Shown here one piece after another: positions 49,397 through 62,310 of a DNA stretch of 64,000 nucleotides; the stretch's first letter is position 1; the number at the start of each line of letters is the position of its first letter. The notes under the pieces were generated by a model, which was not told the DNA's origin, did not search any database, and worked only from the letters and a program-made list of their open reading frames with translations. The translations under genes were made by a program, and so were the position numbers. This DNA comes from Nymphaea colorata (taxonomy: Eukaryota; Streptophyta; Magnoliopsida; Nymphaeales; Nymphaeaceae), in NCBI RefSeq assembly GCF_008831285.2, contig NC_045138.2, forward strand, positions 19,563,934-19,627,933, written 5' to 3'.

Positions 49397-49739
49397 TGCA
49401 TCTTAAAGATCGTTATCCTGAACGGCTCCGTTACTATCTTGATTTGTGCAAATGTGTTAAAGATTGTGGAGTACTCCGTACGTAGCTCGTGTCCTCTGGT
49501 AGTAGTTCGAGTCCTTCGTGTATCTTTATTGTCGTGCTTTAGCTGGTTGGAGATGTAACTGGCCAGCTTTTTGTTCTTGTCTCGCTTTGCCCACTGCTTT
49601 AGGCAAGAGCCTAAATAATGGTTCTTTAATTTCATTTCGGGTTGCACGTCTCTTGCTTGGAGTTGAACAGGATATGATACTAGCAAAAATTAAGCAATGG
49701 CTGATTGGCCACCCATGTGATAGTAAAGAAGACTAGAGT

Positions 49740-52180
49740 TAAGAGAAAGTGAGAGAAGCACAATGATACAAAAACCCGAATTTACGTGGTTCATGAGACC
49801 CTGAGGATTTGCATCCTAGAGATGTTTTATACAAAAAATATTTCACTAGCTTGGGAAGAACATTACAACAACAAATGTAGGAAATGTTTATATATATGAA
49901 AACTCAATGCAATGATAAAACGAAATAAAGAACAAGGAAACATGATACGTTTACAATCTAGATAAAGCAAGGTGAGCAGTACTGAACATTTTGACCGATG
50001 ATTGAGGATGAGAGGAAGCAAATGGCGCAGGTTGCCATTATAGTCTTAAAGAAGAAGAAGCTGATTGAGAACGTTTGAATTGATTTTTTTCCTTCAAATT
50101 CCTTCCAAGAGGGGTTGCACAACGTAATATATTATGTTGATATAATCACAATCAATTTCAATGTATTATGTTTTTCATATAACATAATATCCCTTGCAAT
50201 ATGAATGGCTGCTAATTGATTATCAAACCGCATAGGGAGACTGTTACAAGTAGAGATAAATCCCAAATCAGTCACCAAGAATTTGGCACGAACTAACTTA
50301 CATGTTGCGGTTGATCGGTTAACAATATTAATTTGATTATTGATAATGCGATTCGGAGTTTTAGAGTTCCAAAGGCTCGAGATATACAGGCCAGAAAATC
50401 CTTATGCTTCCGTTTGGTAAATTTTAGCAAGAAGATTCCTGCTTTAGGTATTACCCATGAAAGTCATCGTTTTTCTTTTTGTTATTTGTCTCCTCAAAAA
50501 GTTGTAAAACCTTTGATGATTTTGTCACTGAAATGAAATTTGGTACTGCAAGGTAAGTGTGAGGAAGAGGGGGAGGCCGTGTGCGGGGATTGGGGGAGAG
50601 TATCGCAAAGAGGTTGAAGCCCTCTCCCTTTCCCTTGCCCCCCCCCCCACAATCTAAGGCTGCTTCAGGATTTGGGTGAAGAGTGGTATACCCGTAACTC
50701 TTAACTCTTACGTCCAATGTTTGCAATGCAAAAAAATAGCACTCATAAAAATCAAATTGACTATTAAACTTTCACGGACCTACCAAACCGACCAACTATT
50801 CATTACAGTCTCTTAGGGCATATATACACATCTTTGGATAGCTACCAACTTATCTGGTTGCATCTCCATGTTTTTGTTCACCCAATTAAAGGGTGTTCTC
50901 CATGCAGGTATACCCATCTTTGGTAAATGACTCTCAATATAATGGTAACTATAATAATTATTGGTACAAAAATAAATTCTTGTAGGAATTGAGGAGGTTT
51001 AGTAGTCCTTATAGAAAAGTTTACACGGTATGACAATTCTCACTCAATTGGCTTTCATTTGAGGAGGAAGCTGTCCATGATTTTGTTCTCTGGGTGTCAT
51101 AATAATCTTATTATGTATATCTACTCGCCTATACTGGGGAAAAAACTCTCTGGTTCAGTTGTCTGAATTTGTGCAGAGCTTGTCTGGTTTTTCCTGGTTT
51201 TCCTATGTAATTATTTCATCTGTTCATTTTTTTTGCAATAAAGTAAGGGAGTCCTCCTCCCATCAACTTTCCATTGGAACTAAATTATGCCTCTTCTGAA
51301 TGGATGAATATCCCGAAAATTGCATTGAAGTACTTATGTGTTGTCACACCCTTGTATGCAACTCATACATGCAAACGTGAGGTACTTGTTTACAAGTCAT
51401 TCATCGGCAGTTTGAAACAATTTTTGAAAGCCTTCATCCTATATTAGCCCGCTACAAATTTGTTGCTTTATTAGAAAAAGTATACTAAAACAGTGACTTC
51501 GAAACATAACCAAATATGGGGTCTTAAACAGCAAGATTTTAAAATCTTAAAAAACTTGTCAAATGTTTGACAATTTTTTTAGAAAAGAAAAAAATCATAA
51601 AAGTTAGGTAAAAGTAAAATAAATGAAAAAATAACAAAAATAAAAAAAAATAACTTCATAAATTGATAAAATGATGCTTTACTAATTAAGAAACGAAGAT
51701 ATATAATTTAACTCAACTTTTAAATTTTGAAGCAAAATAATTTAAAAATAATGAAAAAAAACATGACAAAAGCACGAACATTCAACCAGTTTTACTAATT
51801 AATATTTTCTCACTCTCCTGAAACTCCCCACATGTCCATGCCATAGGCTTTACTTCCCCCCAATGGAGAACCCTAAACAGGAATTTTTTGGATTTTGGGT
51901 GAGTGCGGAGACCCATTACTTGTGACTTTCGTCTCTCCAAACTATAAGGTCTGCTTTCGACACTTTGGATGCCACCTCTATCCACCGGCTTTATTGTCAA
52001 TTAATATTGTGGCAATAATTTACTATTTCATCATCTATAAGCCCATACAATATAGAAAATGAGTTTTTGGGCCACAACATTTTAAATTATGAGTCTTCGA
52101 AGTCAAGGGACTGCATTTTGTCGCTGTTAAGGCCACAGAAGGACCATCAATCTTCCTGCCGACCAATTAATAATTTTATG
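49740..52180. other. Intergenic DNA, probably decayed retroelement sequence
   Basis: Near 49755-49800 a stretch around acccgaatttacgtggttc resembles copia-type LTR or leader sequence, but no matching LTR was found. A poly-C run (50639-50649), AT-rich DNA (51540-51760) and short ORFs follow. No gene is supported. Confidence 0.35.

Positions 52181-52182
<2 letters not shown>

Positions 52183-52255
<73 letters not shown>
52183..52255. repeat. (TA)n microsatellite
   Basis: About 36 uninterrupted TA units. The DNA from 52256 to 53150 has no supported gene. Confidence 0.95.
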
Positions 52256-52257
<2 letters not shown>

Positions 52258-53149
52258 GTTCATATATTTTATCATTTGATAGACAGGTTGTAATAAAAAC
52301 AAACTTATCCTTCAAGAGATTTATTTTAACGGGGCCCATTTTTCTACTTCTAAAATCTAATCCGAGACTTTTGAATAAGGCCAGCGTTTGGTTGGGCCAG
52401 CCTTGACCACAATTAAAATTATACCTTCAAACCCACCTGATCATCCAGCAGGCTGCAAGGCACCATATAGATAAATGAATAAACAAATAAACAAATAAAA
52501 TGAGTTGGTGATGAATAACCAAGGCAGCTTGAGAAAGTAGGTCGCCTCATTAATGTATGCAATAAACCAAGAAGACCAATATTTTTATGTGACAATTTGT
52601 AAGTGATCATTCCAACCCATTGCTGGATCGGGATTTCTTATCCTTTCTGGATCTCATCATGTATGTGCATGTGTACATATTTGTTAATGTACTTCATTTG
52701 ACATTCATGCCTTAAAAGTTTAGTACATATAACACAATCTGCTCAAGCCACCTTAGACCCATCCTCATTCTCATGAATTGTGCACATTTATTGAAGATGT
52801 ACTTTCTAACCATTATAGATATAGTAGATGGCTAATAAGTCAATTCCACATAGACCATTATTGTCGCCGATATATCGCCATATAACATCAACATTAATGT
52901 GTTATAATGTTCAACCCCCAACGCTCCAATCAAGGGATCATCTTCTATGGATTCACGCTGCCCTAGTAAAATTATATCTGCTTGGTTCGTGGTTTTCCAA
53001 TTATATATGTTCCTGCCGCCCCACGCTGATCCGTTGAATCGCCTCTTCGTTCTGCCAAAGGGCAGCCATAACTTATGTATTCAAAAGAAAGTCCACGTTG
53101 AGAAGACTTATTGAAATGTATACAGTAAGTTAACCAGTTTTATTAATCG

Positions 53150-53345
53150 TTCCCTACTCACTCACCTGGTGCAATGCGCATCATGAACAGCGAAGGAAGT
53201 AAAATCTCGGTAAATTAAATCCCGCAGATCACTCTTATTTTGATCACACGATGGTCATGTGCTCCAACAGAGAAAGTTAAACTGATATGCAGGCACCTTG
53301 GGGCACGGAACTACAGATCATGTACGTGAAGAAATTAATGGCGTA
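53150..53345 (-). repeat. Diverged copy of the 35030-35330 segment
   Basis: The order of shared words matches the copy at 35 kb: ctcacctg, then gatcacacgatggtcatgtg, then ctccaacagag, then attaatggcg. On the minus strand it reads FSVGAHDH but soon meets stops. Each copy lies upstream of one of the shared promoter modules (1.5 kb from the SEO module, 5 kb from the 48-kb module), which may mark a block duplication. Confidence 0.45.
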
Positions 53346-54289
53346 GATAAATGGAGAGTCGTTGTCAGTTTTGTCTTGACATGACATAATTGTTTCGTTT
53401 GGGAGATAGCAGGTGGTAGATGTTAGAATCTACAGCAGATGCATATGGATTCCGTGGATTCATGTGGTAAACCTTGAGTTGCATGTATCTGATAACATAA
53501 TTTTCATCACAGAGCCCTGGGATCAGATATCTGAGGGCTTTAAGCATGCTCTTAACGATTAGTAAATACTCAATAATTTTGTTACTTGAGCATGCATGCA
53601 CATAATTATAACTTTGAATAGAGGAGATTCAATTAGTTATCGTTAACAAAATGTATGGAGGCTTCCATTGGGCATGAACTTAGACAAGCAACTGTTCTCC
53701 CCTTCCAAGACAGCAATCTATCACTTAACCATGTTTTTGTGTTGAAGCCTAGTAATCAAAAACTTCAGTTGTAAACTCTTTCTGGTCCTGAGAAAGACCT
53801 TGGGGAAGCCTTTTAATTGCTCCTGACCTCCCAATGAGTTCATCCTACGACAAGCAAGTTGATTTAGTTCTAACATTTTGCAATTTGAGAGAACTACAAC
53901 TGCATTTTTTCTGAAGTACCTTATATACAAGTTCAAATCCTCCATGCCCGAGCTGATCCTCCTTTGAAAAGTTATGGTATACGTAGCTTCTTGTGTGTTC
54001 TTTAGGCTGAACTGAGGCAACTTGGAGTTACTCTCATAGTCTATTGAAGTCATCACAAGGTTGGATCTTTATAAATCTTTTGTTACTGAAAACAAGAGAA
54101 ATTGAAAGAATAGTTTGTAACAAAAAAAAACATGCACAATAGTGTTGCAATTAGAGGAAATAGAGTTGTTGTTACTGCTAGCAACACCAAAGTACCTGGA
54201 GAAGCAAAGGTTATAGTAAATTTCAGTAAAAACTAAATGTTGGAAACATCTGCCATGTGGAAAGTATGTCAAGAACTTGTTACTTGTGC

Positions 54290-55030
54290 TACAAATAGCA
54301 GCTTTAGCCCATTCTGTCTTGTTTGATCCAAAAGATGTAAAGGTATATCAAGATGTAGATATAAAGTAACTTTCATATTCAAAAGCTCAGTCAATATACA
54401 TTTTGTGTATAGAGACAACATATATTGATAAGAGACTAACCCATGTTGGATGTAACAAACTTAGCCATATGTCTCATCAAGAACACTTGATTAGTCTCTC
54501 AAAGCTCGAGGTGTGAACAAATAAAGTTTGTTCATGATGTCAATATGAAAAGAAGTACAAAATACTATCTAAAAATTCCAAGTGCCAAGCTAAAGCACTA
54601 TTGAAACATGTGCATCTAGATGTGTGTGGAAAAGTACTTGACCCAGCGAGAGGTATATGGTATTTTTATCACATTTATTGTTGTTTTTTCAAGATTACTT
54701 GACTTTATTTTGTAAAGGGAAGCTCTCAAGTACTTGGAAGGTTTAAGGAGTTCCATCAAAATGTAAAGAAGGAACTTAGTTTCAAAGTTTTGTAGGTATG
54801 AACTGTCAATGTTAGAGAATATACATATGGCACGTTCATAGAAACATAAAACAACAATGGCATTCAATGACAATTTATATGTGCCAATATGCCTCAGCAA
54901 AATGGAGTCATATAGCAATGTTTTTTTGCAATATCATGGTTTGACATGATTTTGCGGCATGACCTCCTTTCCTTTGAGATATGTTCAAGGAGACCTTGAT
55001 CATAATACTTTACGGAAGAGAATCATCCTA
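54290..55030 (+). pseudogene. Ty1/copia GAG-pre-integrase and integrase relic
   Basis: Across several frames the order is HVGCNKLSHMSHQEHLISLS (pre-integrase), KALLKHVHLDVCGK, then YFVKGSSQVLGRFKEFHQNV and, at 54892-54909, PQQNGV. This is the copia integrase core order, ending with the PQQNG motif. Stops and frame shifts are many and the catalytic acids are not all present. It is a dead copy. Flanking DNA (53350-54290 and 55030-56440) is AT-rich with only unrecognised ORFs, including TTTAAAATA-rich DNA near 55860-55960. Confidence 0.75.
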
Positions 55031-56827
55031 TAAAATGATCTGCCATTATAAGTATTGATCATGTTGAAGATTTGCCAAATGGAAATCAACTACTGGGTAC
55101 ACATTTGGTCTTCAAAATGGAGCAATCTCATGGTGTCATGAAAAGCAACCAACAATTCACTCCCTGCAACAGAGCATCGCATAGAACAGCAGTTGAGCTG
55201 CTAAAGAATGCATCTGGCTAATACAACTATGGGAAGTTATCATACAAGAAGTTTATTTTCTGGTGGCACTTTATTACGACAATGAAAGTGCCACTAGACT
55301 TGCAAACAATCACAATCTTTGAGCAGACCACATAGAGGTCACAAAAAGCTTGCCAGGCATTCTCTAAGTTCAAGATGCTACTAGGAGTTATGAGTAGATA
55401 GTCAGCAATGAGAGGAAGATTGTAAAAAGTCCTCACCAACACTCACATAACGTTTAGGAGGACTCAAGGCCTCTGCATTGAGTAAACGAAAAAATAATGA
55501 CTAAAAATTAATTAGAATTTAGTGTTATTTTTCACTGCCATCACTCTGCTCTGCTCTTTATAAATAAAGCCGGGTGTGGAACTACTGTGCACGAAAATTG
55601 TGGGAAGAGTGTGCCATGACCAAAATACTTATGCTAAAGTTAAAAAAAAAAGCATTTTAAAAGGATAAAAAGGGGTTATAAAAATGTTAAAAAACTTAAA
55701 ATGTCCATTTCTTTATAAAAAAAAAATTGAAAAAATACCTCAGCATCTTCTTTTTTCCATTGTTATATATTTCAACACCCTTCTTTTTTCCATTGGTATA
55801 AAACCAGGCCCGATATTCGGGTATTGAGTCAGGCTCGGCTCGGTCTGATTGCAATAAAAAACATTTTTTAAATTATAAAATATTTTTTAATAAAAATTAT
55901 ATTTTAAATAATAAAATATATATTATTAAATTTAAAAATAATAAAATTTAATTTTTTTAATATTACCAAGCAAGCCTGAATTGGTTTCTGTCGAACAGAC
56001 CCCGGGCCGCCACGTACTAGCCCCTCGTCAGCAGCCAGGCCCGGCAGCCACCTCTACTTGTGAGTGCACAAAAACTCGGTCTGGGCTGATGGTTCCCTTT
56101 ACATTGCATCAAAAGGGTACATGAAATAGCAAGTGACGTTCGAAGGAGGTGAAGCTGATGAGGTTAGAGCGAGTTGCGTGTGCAACTTACATACCGTAAA
56201 AGGAATATTTTAATAATTTTTTAGAAAGGTATGTTTTTTATAGTTTTTTTATTTTCACTTTTGTCTTTCAAGTTTTTCTTTTTCATGAAAATGGGAGTAT
56301 TTTCATAATAACAACTATATTAACGCATATAACAATCGGTTCAATTTCACGACAATATTAATCACCTTCACTCGACCCTTTCAGTTTGGAAGAAGAAGGA
56401 TTCCTCTATTATATAGAAGAACGACAGGTTATCAACAAATTTTATTCATAAAGCTTGAAAACACCCCAGCAAGAGATCGAGTAATAGCTTTCTGAATGAG
56501 CAAGAGAGCAGCCTGTGGAGAAACAACGCTACACTCCGTAGACCCACTTCATTCGCAGCCATAGATCCTGATTATGTGACAACAGACTGCCACCATAGAA
56601 ACCAACCAGGAAAAGAGAAAACAAAAACAGAGAAAAGAAGAAAAGAAATAAGCGAACGATTTAAGAGCATTCGCTGCCCTTAATTTCCTCCGAGCAGTGT
56701 TTTTCACACAAGTGATCTAGCTAGCGGAGTTCGCAACTTAAACTTCCATCATGATCCATGAGTGGCCTTGTTCATGTTCATCTGCTAGTGTGATTCTGTC
56801 TAAGGGCAGTAACGCTCCGAATCATCA

Positions 56828-57895
56828 TCAGATTCCTTTGCCTTCACCATGTTCAATAGTCACCCTGGCACCAGTCAGTCTCTCCTCGAGGGAATGAGTG
56901 TAGATCTTCAAATGATCAATGTCATTGTTCTCTTTCTCCTGAAACTTCCTGATGAGATCCTCTTTCTCCTCGATGGCCTTCAGCAGATTGTCCTGTTCTT
57001 GCTTGTAGACCCTTAGTTCGTCGCTCAAGATGTCTACCTGCCTTTTGATGTTCAGATTAGAAGCATTAACGAGTTCCAATTTGATCTTATCAAGCCGTTG
57101 ATTCAAAATATTCACGTTATCGTCCATCTTCTCATCATACTGCATAAATTTTGATTCGAAGTCCTTCACGACATTCACCACGTTGAATTTATTTGTTTCA
57201 ATCCATTGATGCATGTTATGCAGCTCTAGTTCTTTGGGAGTCACAGTTCTGGTCCAGAACAAGTATTTTCTCAGCACTTCCATCTGAAACTGTGCATTTG
57301 CAGTGTCCAGATCCACGATCAAATCCCTAAGAGAGGATTTGGAAGCATAATTCTCATGCTTCGTATCAGTTTCAACATTCACTAGCGCGAAGGGTCCTTT
57401 CTGCTTGCGATCTCCGAGGCCTATTGCCTCGTCGACAAAGGAGAAGAGATTCTTCATTATCGACTCCATCATATGGTACACAGTCCTGCAGCTAACGTCT
57501 ACCTTCTTGGTGAACCCATCAGCGTTCTTCCACTCGACGTTCCAATGGGCTGGGCGGCTGCCCAAGCCAAGAACTGTGTTCATTTCAGATACCATCTGAT
57601 CCTTAAGCTTTTTGTTCTCGGTTCTCAGGCTCTCTATGCTGGTAGAGAGTTCATTAAAGCGACGGTCAACGACAGAATTAAGATCATTGAGCGTTTCCTG
57701 ATTCTTGGCAACATTCTGCTCAAGTTGCTTGAAGCGTTCTGTGACCAAAGACTGGAGATTTTTTATTGTTGTTTCGGTGTTGGTGGTTGTACCTTGAATG
57801 TCCTTGCACCACTTCTCGACACATTCGCTGCAGTTTTCAAGATTATGATCGTGGCTGTAGATGTACTTCTTCAGAAGATGTGGAACGTCGGCCAT
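56828..57895 (-). CDS. Coiled-coil paralogue of the polyprotein N-terminus, 355 aa
   Basis: The protein begins MADVPHLLKKYIYSHDH, the same type A N-terminus as the 1280-aa polyprotein. It has a heptad-rich region (residues 35-100), then a conserved central segment: VLGLGSRPAHWNVEW, KVDVSCRTVYHMMESIMKNL, FSFVDEAIGLGDR. A long helical part follows (MEVLRKYLFWTRTVTPKELE, HQWIETNKFNVVN) and a second coiled coil (NASNLNIKRQVDILSDELRV, KQEQDNLLKAIEEKEDL, LEERLTG). The last 13 residues differ from its relatives because the frame changes after LTGAR: the DNA that encodes the AKESD acidic segment in the others is read in another frame and ends at TGA (56828-56830). No enzyme motif is present. A promoter module with TATA at 58437 and a leader intron of about 200 bp lie upstream. 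Its function is unknown. It pairs head to head with the 62311 gene. Confidence 0.75.
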   Translation of the reverse strand: MADVPHLLKKYIYSHDHNLENCSECVEKWCKDIQGTTTNTETTIKNLQSLVTERFKQLEQNVAKNQETLNDLNSVVDRRFNELSTSIESLRTENKKLKDQMVSEMNTVLGLGSRPAHWNVEWKNADGFTKKVDVSCRTVYHMMESIMKNLFSFVDEAIGLGDRKQKGPFALVNVETDTKHENYASKSSLRDLIVDLDTANAQFQMEVLRKYLFWTRTVTPKELELHNMHQWIETNKFNVVNVVKDFESKFMQYDEKMDDNVNILNQRLDKIKLELVNASNLNIKRQVDILSDELRVYKQEQDNLLKAIEEKEDLIRKFQEKENNDIDHLKIYTHSLEERLTGARVTIEHGEGKGI

Positions 57896-58349
57896 TTATT
57901 TTCTCGGATGAAGGCAACCTTGCAGGGAGAAGTCGGAAAAATGCATCAAAAGAAAGAAACCCCTTTATTCTAACAAGATCAGGAGCTGGATTTTAGTTTT
58001 ACTGTGATTTCAAAAAGCAGATATCCGAATTTCAGTAGTCTTTATTCTCGAAAGAAAAGGCAGAATCGTTAGTCAAATGTTACCATACCAGCAAAAGCAG
58101 CTGGTACTCAAGTTGGTCTTTTCTGCAAGCACCTGCAAGTCGATCAAACACTCCCTGCATGCATATTTCGATTAGGTAGTCGTTTCCTAAAAATTAATTT
58201 TAAATCAATATAAGGCAATACAAAAAACAGTCGATTTTGGGCGTCTGCTCATTCTATACAAACATACATGCCGTCAAGAGGCCAAAAACAACTTGGGTTG
58301 CAACTTAAGTTAGCTCTAGCAACCAGGGAAAGCATGCGCAATATGAAGA

Positions 58350-58635
58350 AACAACTCACTGGAAGCAATGAAGATCGCACAGATGGAAGAAATGAGTGGG
58401 AGGCGTAAGATGAGCAAAGGGCTTCCTATTTTTTATAGACTGAAGGAGAATGTGAAGGCGTGAGGTTTCGGTTGGCGCCTCTACAGGTGAATTAATGGAC
58501 GGGAAACTAAATAATAGACATTAGTTATGAGGGCCCATGTGCCAATGGATTCCTGGAGAACTAATAATTTAAGAAGGAAGACTTCCAAGTCCATGGGGTC
58601 ATCTTCCTACTGACGCCACCAAAGGTGACATCATC
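58350..58635 (-). promoter_or_regulatory. Promoter of the 355-aa gene: shared module
   Basis: Plus-strand view: TGACG (58611-58615) and TGACATCA (58626-58633), then gacttccaagtccatgggg (58580-58598), then gtgaattaatggacgggaaa (58488-58507), then the minus-strand TATA box (TATAAAA, complement of 58431-58437) and a leader donor GTGAGTT near 58358. A matching acceptor (TGCAG) and the gtcgatcaaac leader word lie near 58125-58160. Of the three copies this one has the clearest complete layout, ending only about 540 bp from its ATG. Confidence 0.65.
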
Positions 58636-58784
58636 TTCTTCTTCTTCGGCGATTAGCTGATCTTCTGTTACTTTCACGTGAAGTAGGTGGGTTGCTTTAA
58701 ATTATTGACCCATGAAGAAGCCAAGGGACAAAACATGAATGATGGTATAAAACTTGGTAACGGGCATGCATGAAACACACACAT

Positions 58785-58838
58785 TTTCTCTCTCCCTCCC
58801 TCTCTACCTCCCTCCCTCTCTACCTCTCTCTCTCTCAA
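58785..58838. repeat. CT-rich simple repeat
   Basis: Repeats of ctccctctctac and ct units. The DNA from 58850 to 60800 has no supported gene; it contains a loosely repeated pair near 59156 and 59312 (agtaacatatgggagtgtga and agtagcatatcagagtgtga). Confidence 0.7.
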
Positions 58839-60814
58839 GAGATAGAGGGTGTTACTTTTCCAAACTATAAACAGTGACATGCACAACAGGAACTAGATAC
58901 CGGTTTAACTTTTGTTTACAATGACATCTCTAGGTAGGCTTCTTTTTTATCATATTTAAAGTGATTTTTAATTTTTGCTATTTCATAAAACTCAAAACGT
59001 CATTTATGTTACAAATTTTACTTAGGAAAAATCACCTTCAGTACAAAACCCTTAAAGTTGTACTTTTATTATGCTTTCAAGATTTGACTTGTTTTGGGGT
59101 CTAAATGGACGTATAGTATACTTTCAATTCAATTGTTGTGTTTGCTACTGTCTGCAGCTCAAAGGAGTAACATATGGGAGTGTGACATCAACCACACGAC
59201 CTTAGACCCGTTAAGTATAAACCCTCCTTGCTGCCTGATTGCATTACGCCCTTGAGACACTTCTTGTACTGTATTAATTTGTAAATCGAATGTTGCGCTT
59301 ATCATTGTTTGCAGCCCAGAGTAGCATATCAGAGTGTGATAGTAGCCACAAGATTGAGACCTCTTGGATGTGAGCCGCCTTACCACAAGAGTAAATCCCT
59401 CATACTAATATTGATTTTTGATGTTCTCAAAGTTTCAGTCTTACAATGTACAAAAAGAGATTAAACCACCTAATATGCTAAATAAATATATCGCTCATGT
59501 TTCTCGATTATATTATGCTCTTGTCACCACATCGACCTATTGCTCTGAACGAGAGCGAGTCACCCACTTTCCAACTTTAAGAGCTCTTCCATAGCTTTCC
59601 CATTGAAGGTGGTTATATATGTAGTACTGGTGCATGAAAATTTCGTGTGTAAGTATGGCTAATGATGAAAATGCCCATGTTTAATTGAAAAAGAAAAAGA
59701 AATTTTTTTGTAAAAACAAAAGAGGAAATCGAAAAAAGTGAAAAGCTTTAAAATGACATTTTTTTTTTAATAATTTCAAAAGTGTCTCTATTTTTCTTCT
59801 GACTTACATTTGTTGCATGCACCGAGCAGCACAACTCACTCTCCTTCCCCACAGGCTTATCATGCATTGTCCATAAAATTACTTTACATTACATGTTCCA
59901 TGCATGATCCACGAGTTTGGCTCTTCGATGAGCCAAAAGGAAACGTACATGTTCATCCGAATCTAAAAATGTGGGAAATTTTGTTTTTGCGTACATGTTT
60001 GACATTTTTTTGTTTAATTTTGTTTTTTGCGGATTGTTTCTGTATTTAGGGGACCTCTTGTCCCCAAATTTTATTATATATTCCCATTTTATCGGCTAAA
60101 AATGTAAGAAAAGATGTATAAAAATGGAATATGCAAACTTATCACCGAACTGTTGGTTGCAGACACCCTTTGCTTATAATAAATTACAATTGAATATCTT
60201 GAGGCCGTATCTGGCTCGGTCGACTTTAGCCTGGCAAATATTAATTAATGTGCCGATTGAATTGGTTGGCGAGCGATCCACCTTATAAGTACATAACAGT
60301 CTTGCAGGAACCTGACCAATTGATACATGACACTGAAGTTCCGAACCCTAACATGGCACGTGGGTATATACATATATATAGAGGGAAATTCAAATTTCTT
60401 CAGATGGAAGACGTCGCCAAATGGTTAAAAATAAAATTAAAAAAAAATGTTAAAAACAATCCCTAAAGAAGCATTAGTGGCAGTTCATGATGCAGCTATA
60501 TGGTTCATAGTGCTTTTAATTTGCAACTGTTTATGATGCTTTCGGCCATAAATTTTTGGCTTTTAACCATTTAGCAACTGGCAGATTTGAAGCCTTGTGT
60601 GTGTGTGTGTTTATAAAGTGTTTTCACCAAAAAAAAAAAAAAAAAAAAGTTAAACTTACGAGACAGTGATTTGAACCATCGAATTCTACAAGGCAGTTGT
60701 TCCACTAGTTAGCAGATGCGGCTTCCTATACTCAGATATCTTCATTCGATCATTTGGGCCCCTCTAAATCTTGTCTTTCTTGTGGACTTTGATCATGAAT
60801 CTTCAGATGTATGT

Positions 60815-61145
60815 GTATGAAGTCGTTGATATCAGAGAAAATATTCAGATGAATTTATGAAGTAGCGAAGTCGATTTAATGTTCAATATTAATTGGAGAA
60901 GAATACTTTCAGGGAGAAGTTGTTGATATCGGAGAAAATATTCAATTGCATTTATGAAGTAGCTAGCGAGTGGGTAGGGTGATTGGAGTAGATTTAATTA
61001 TCAATATTAATTGGTCTGACAGTATCAAAGAATACTTTCAGATAGAAGTTGTTGACATCAGAGAAAATACGCAATCGAATTTATGAAGAAGCCAGCGAGG
61101 GGCTACGGTGATTGGAGTATATTTAATGTTCAATATTAATTAATC
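60815..61145. repeat. Three imperfect tandem repeats of about 100-120 bp
   Basis: Units start near 60816, 60925 and 61044. Each contains gttgatatcagagaaaatat (or a close variant), then atttatgaagtagc, then gatttaatgttcaatattaa. Units 2 and 3 also carry gaatactttcag and gtgattggag. They lie about 1.2 kb upstream of the 62311 gene. Confidence 0.75.
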
Positions 61146-61249
61146 TAACGGTGAGATGCTAAAAAATGGAAAAGAATAGCAACCAGAATTGCGTATGTGT
61201 ACACTTTTGTGCATGCAACAAGAATGCATTAAAGAATACCAATATTCTT

Positions 61250-62300
61250 TTTTTTTTTTGGTGTATATTTGTTGGCTTGAAAATTATACTTTCAGAAATA
61301 GTACGTGAAATATCTTAAGTACCCTCGATAAGTCAAGAAACCCTTTGCATAAAGATGAAGAACTCGGCTAATAATGTCAACAATAAAAAATGAGCCCCCA
61401 GAACCATTTGTAATCTCTCTTTCAAAAAAAAAGAGAGAGAGACAGAGAGAGAGGGCTTTCCTTCTTTATCTGTTTTCTCGTCCTTGTTCTATGGTTTCTT
61501 TACTTTGTTTTCTTTGTTGTCTTTTTGCAGCCATTTTGTTTTGTCGTGACTACTCATCACTCAATATTTGTTAATGAACTCCCATCTTGTCTGCTCTCTC
61601 TCTCTCTCTCTCAACCATTCATACTCCAACAAGGATGATGTCATATCCTGGCGACCTTAATGGAAGATGCGATCCATTGGAAAAAATAAATAAATTCCAA
61701 TACATTTCTCCATTTCACATGCAGCAAGTGCAGCGTCTCCACGGTGAATTGACACCATCTTCGAATTAATGACTTTTCTTCTTCTTAGGTCTATAAGAAG
61801 GCGGCGTCTTTGCTGTGTTTTGGTATCAACAGTCCACGGTAAGCTTCTTTCTGGTCTCTGCTCCGGCTTACTAGTCTTCATCGTGCAAAACCTCAATAAG
61901 ATTCTTCTATTACTGAAAATAGCAACATCTCCGCTTGCGTTTCCTTTTCTTGCCTATTATTGATATCGCTCCTCTGATCAATCCGTGTTTTGTTTTTTTC
62001 TGAACATTTTGAAGCATCCAGGACTGATAATCTACCACATTAGCAGCTAGGAGAAGACCGAGTCGACTACATGATGTTGGCGTGATTAATGCATTTCATC
62101 AACCATCCTTCCTTCCATGAATCTAGAGTTTGCTGCAACTGAAGTTCAATTCAAATAAGCTTTCTATAAGGCCTGTAGTCACTGTAATAGAGTCTTCATT
62201 TCCACCGGGGCTTTCTTTCACACTGAATTTCCTTTTGGGCGCAGTTTAATTTGCAAGTTCTTCATCTGCCAAAAAGAAAAAGGAAAACGAAAGAAGGAAA
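61250..62300 (+). other. Upstream region of the 387-aa gene
   Basis: It contains GA/CT tracts (61431-61454 and 61593-61612), a weak TATA-like site (ctataagg, near 62164) about 145 bp before the ATG, and short ORFs (61374-61574, 61587-61769) that I do not recognise. No copy of the TGACG/TGACATCA module is visible. Confidence 0.35.
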
Positions 62301-62310
62301 TACATAAAAA

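Noticed and set aside
59150-59400. A pair of LTRs
   Set aside because: Only about 25 bp recur, with mismatches and no termini, primer site or polypurine tract.
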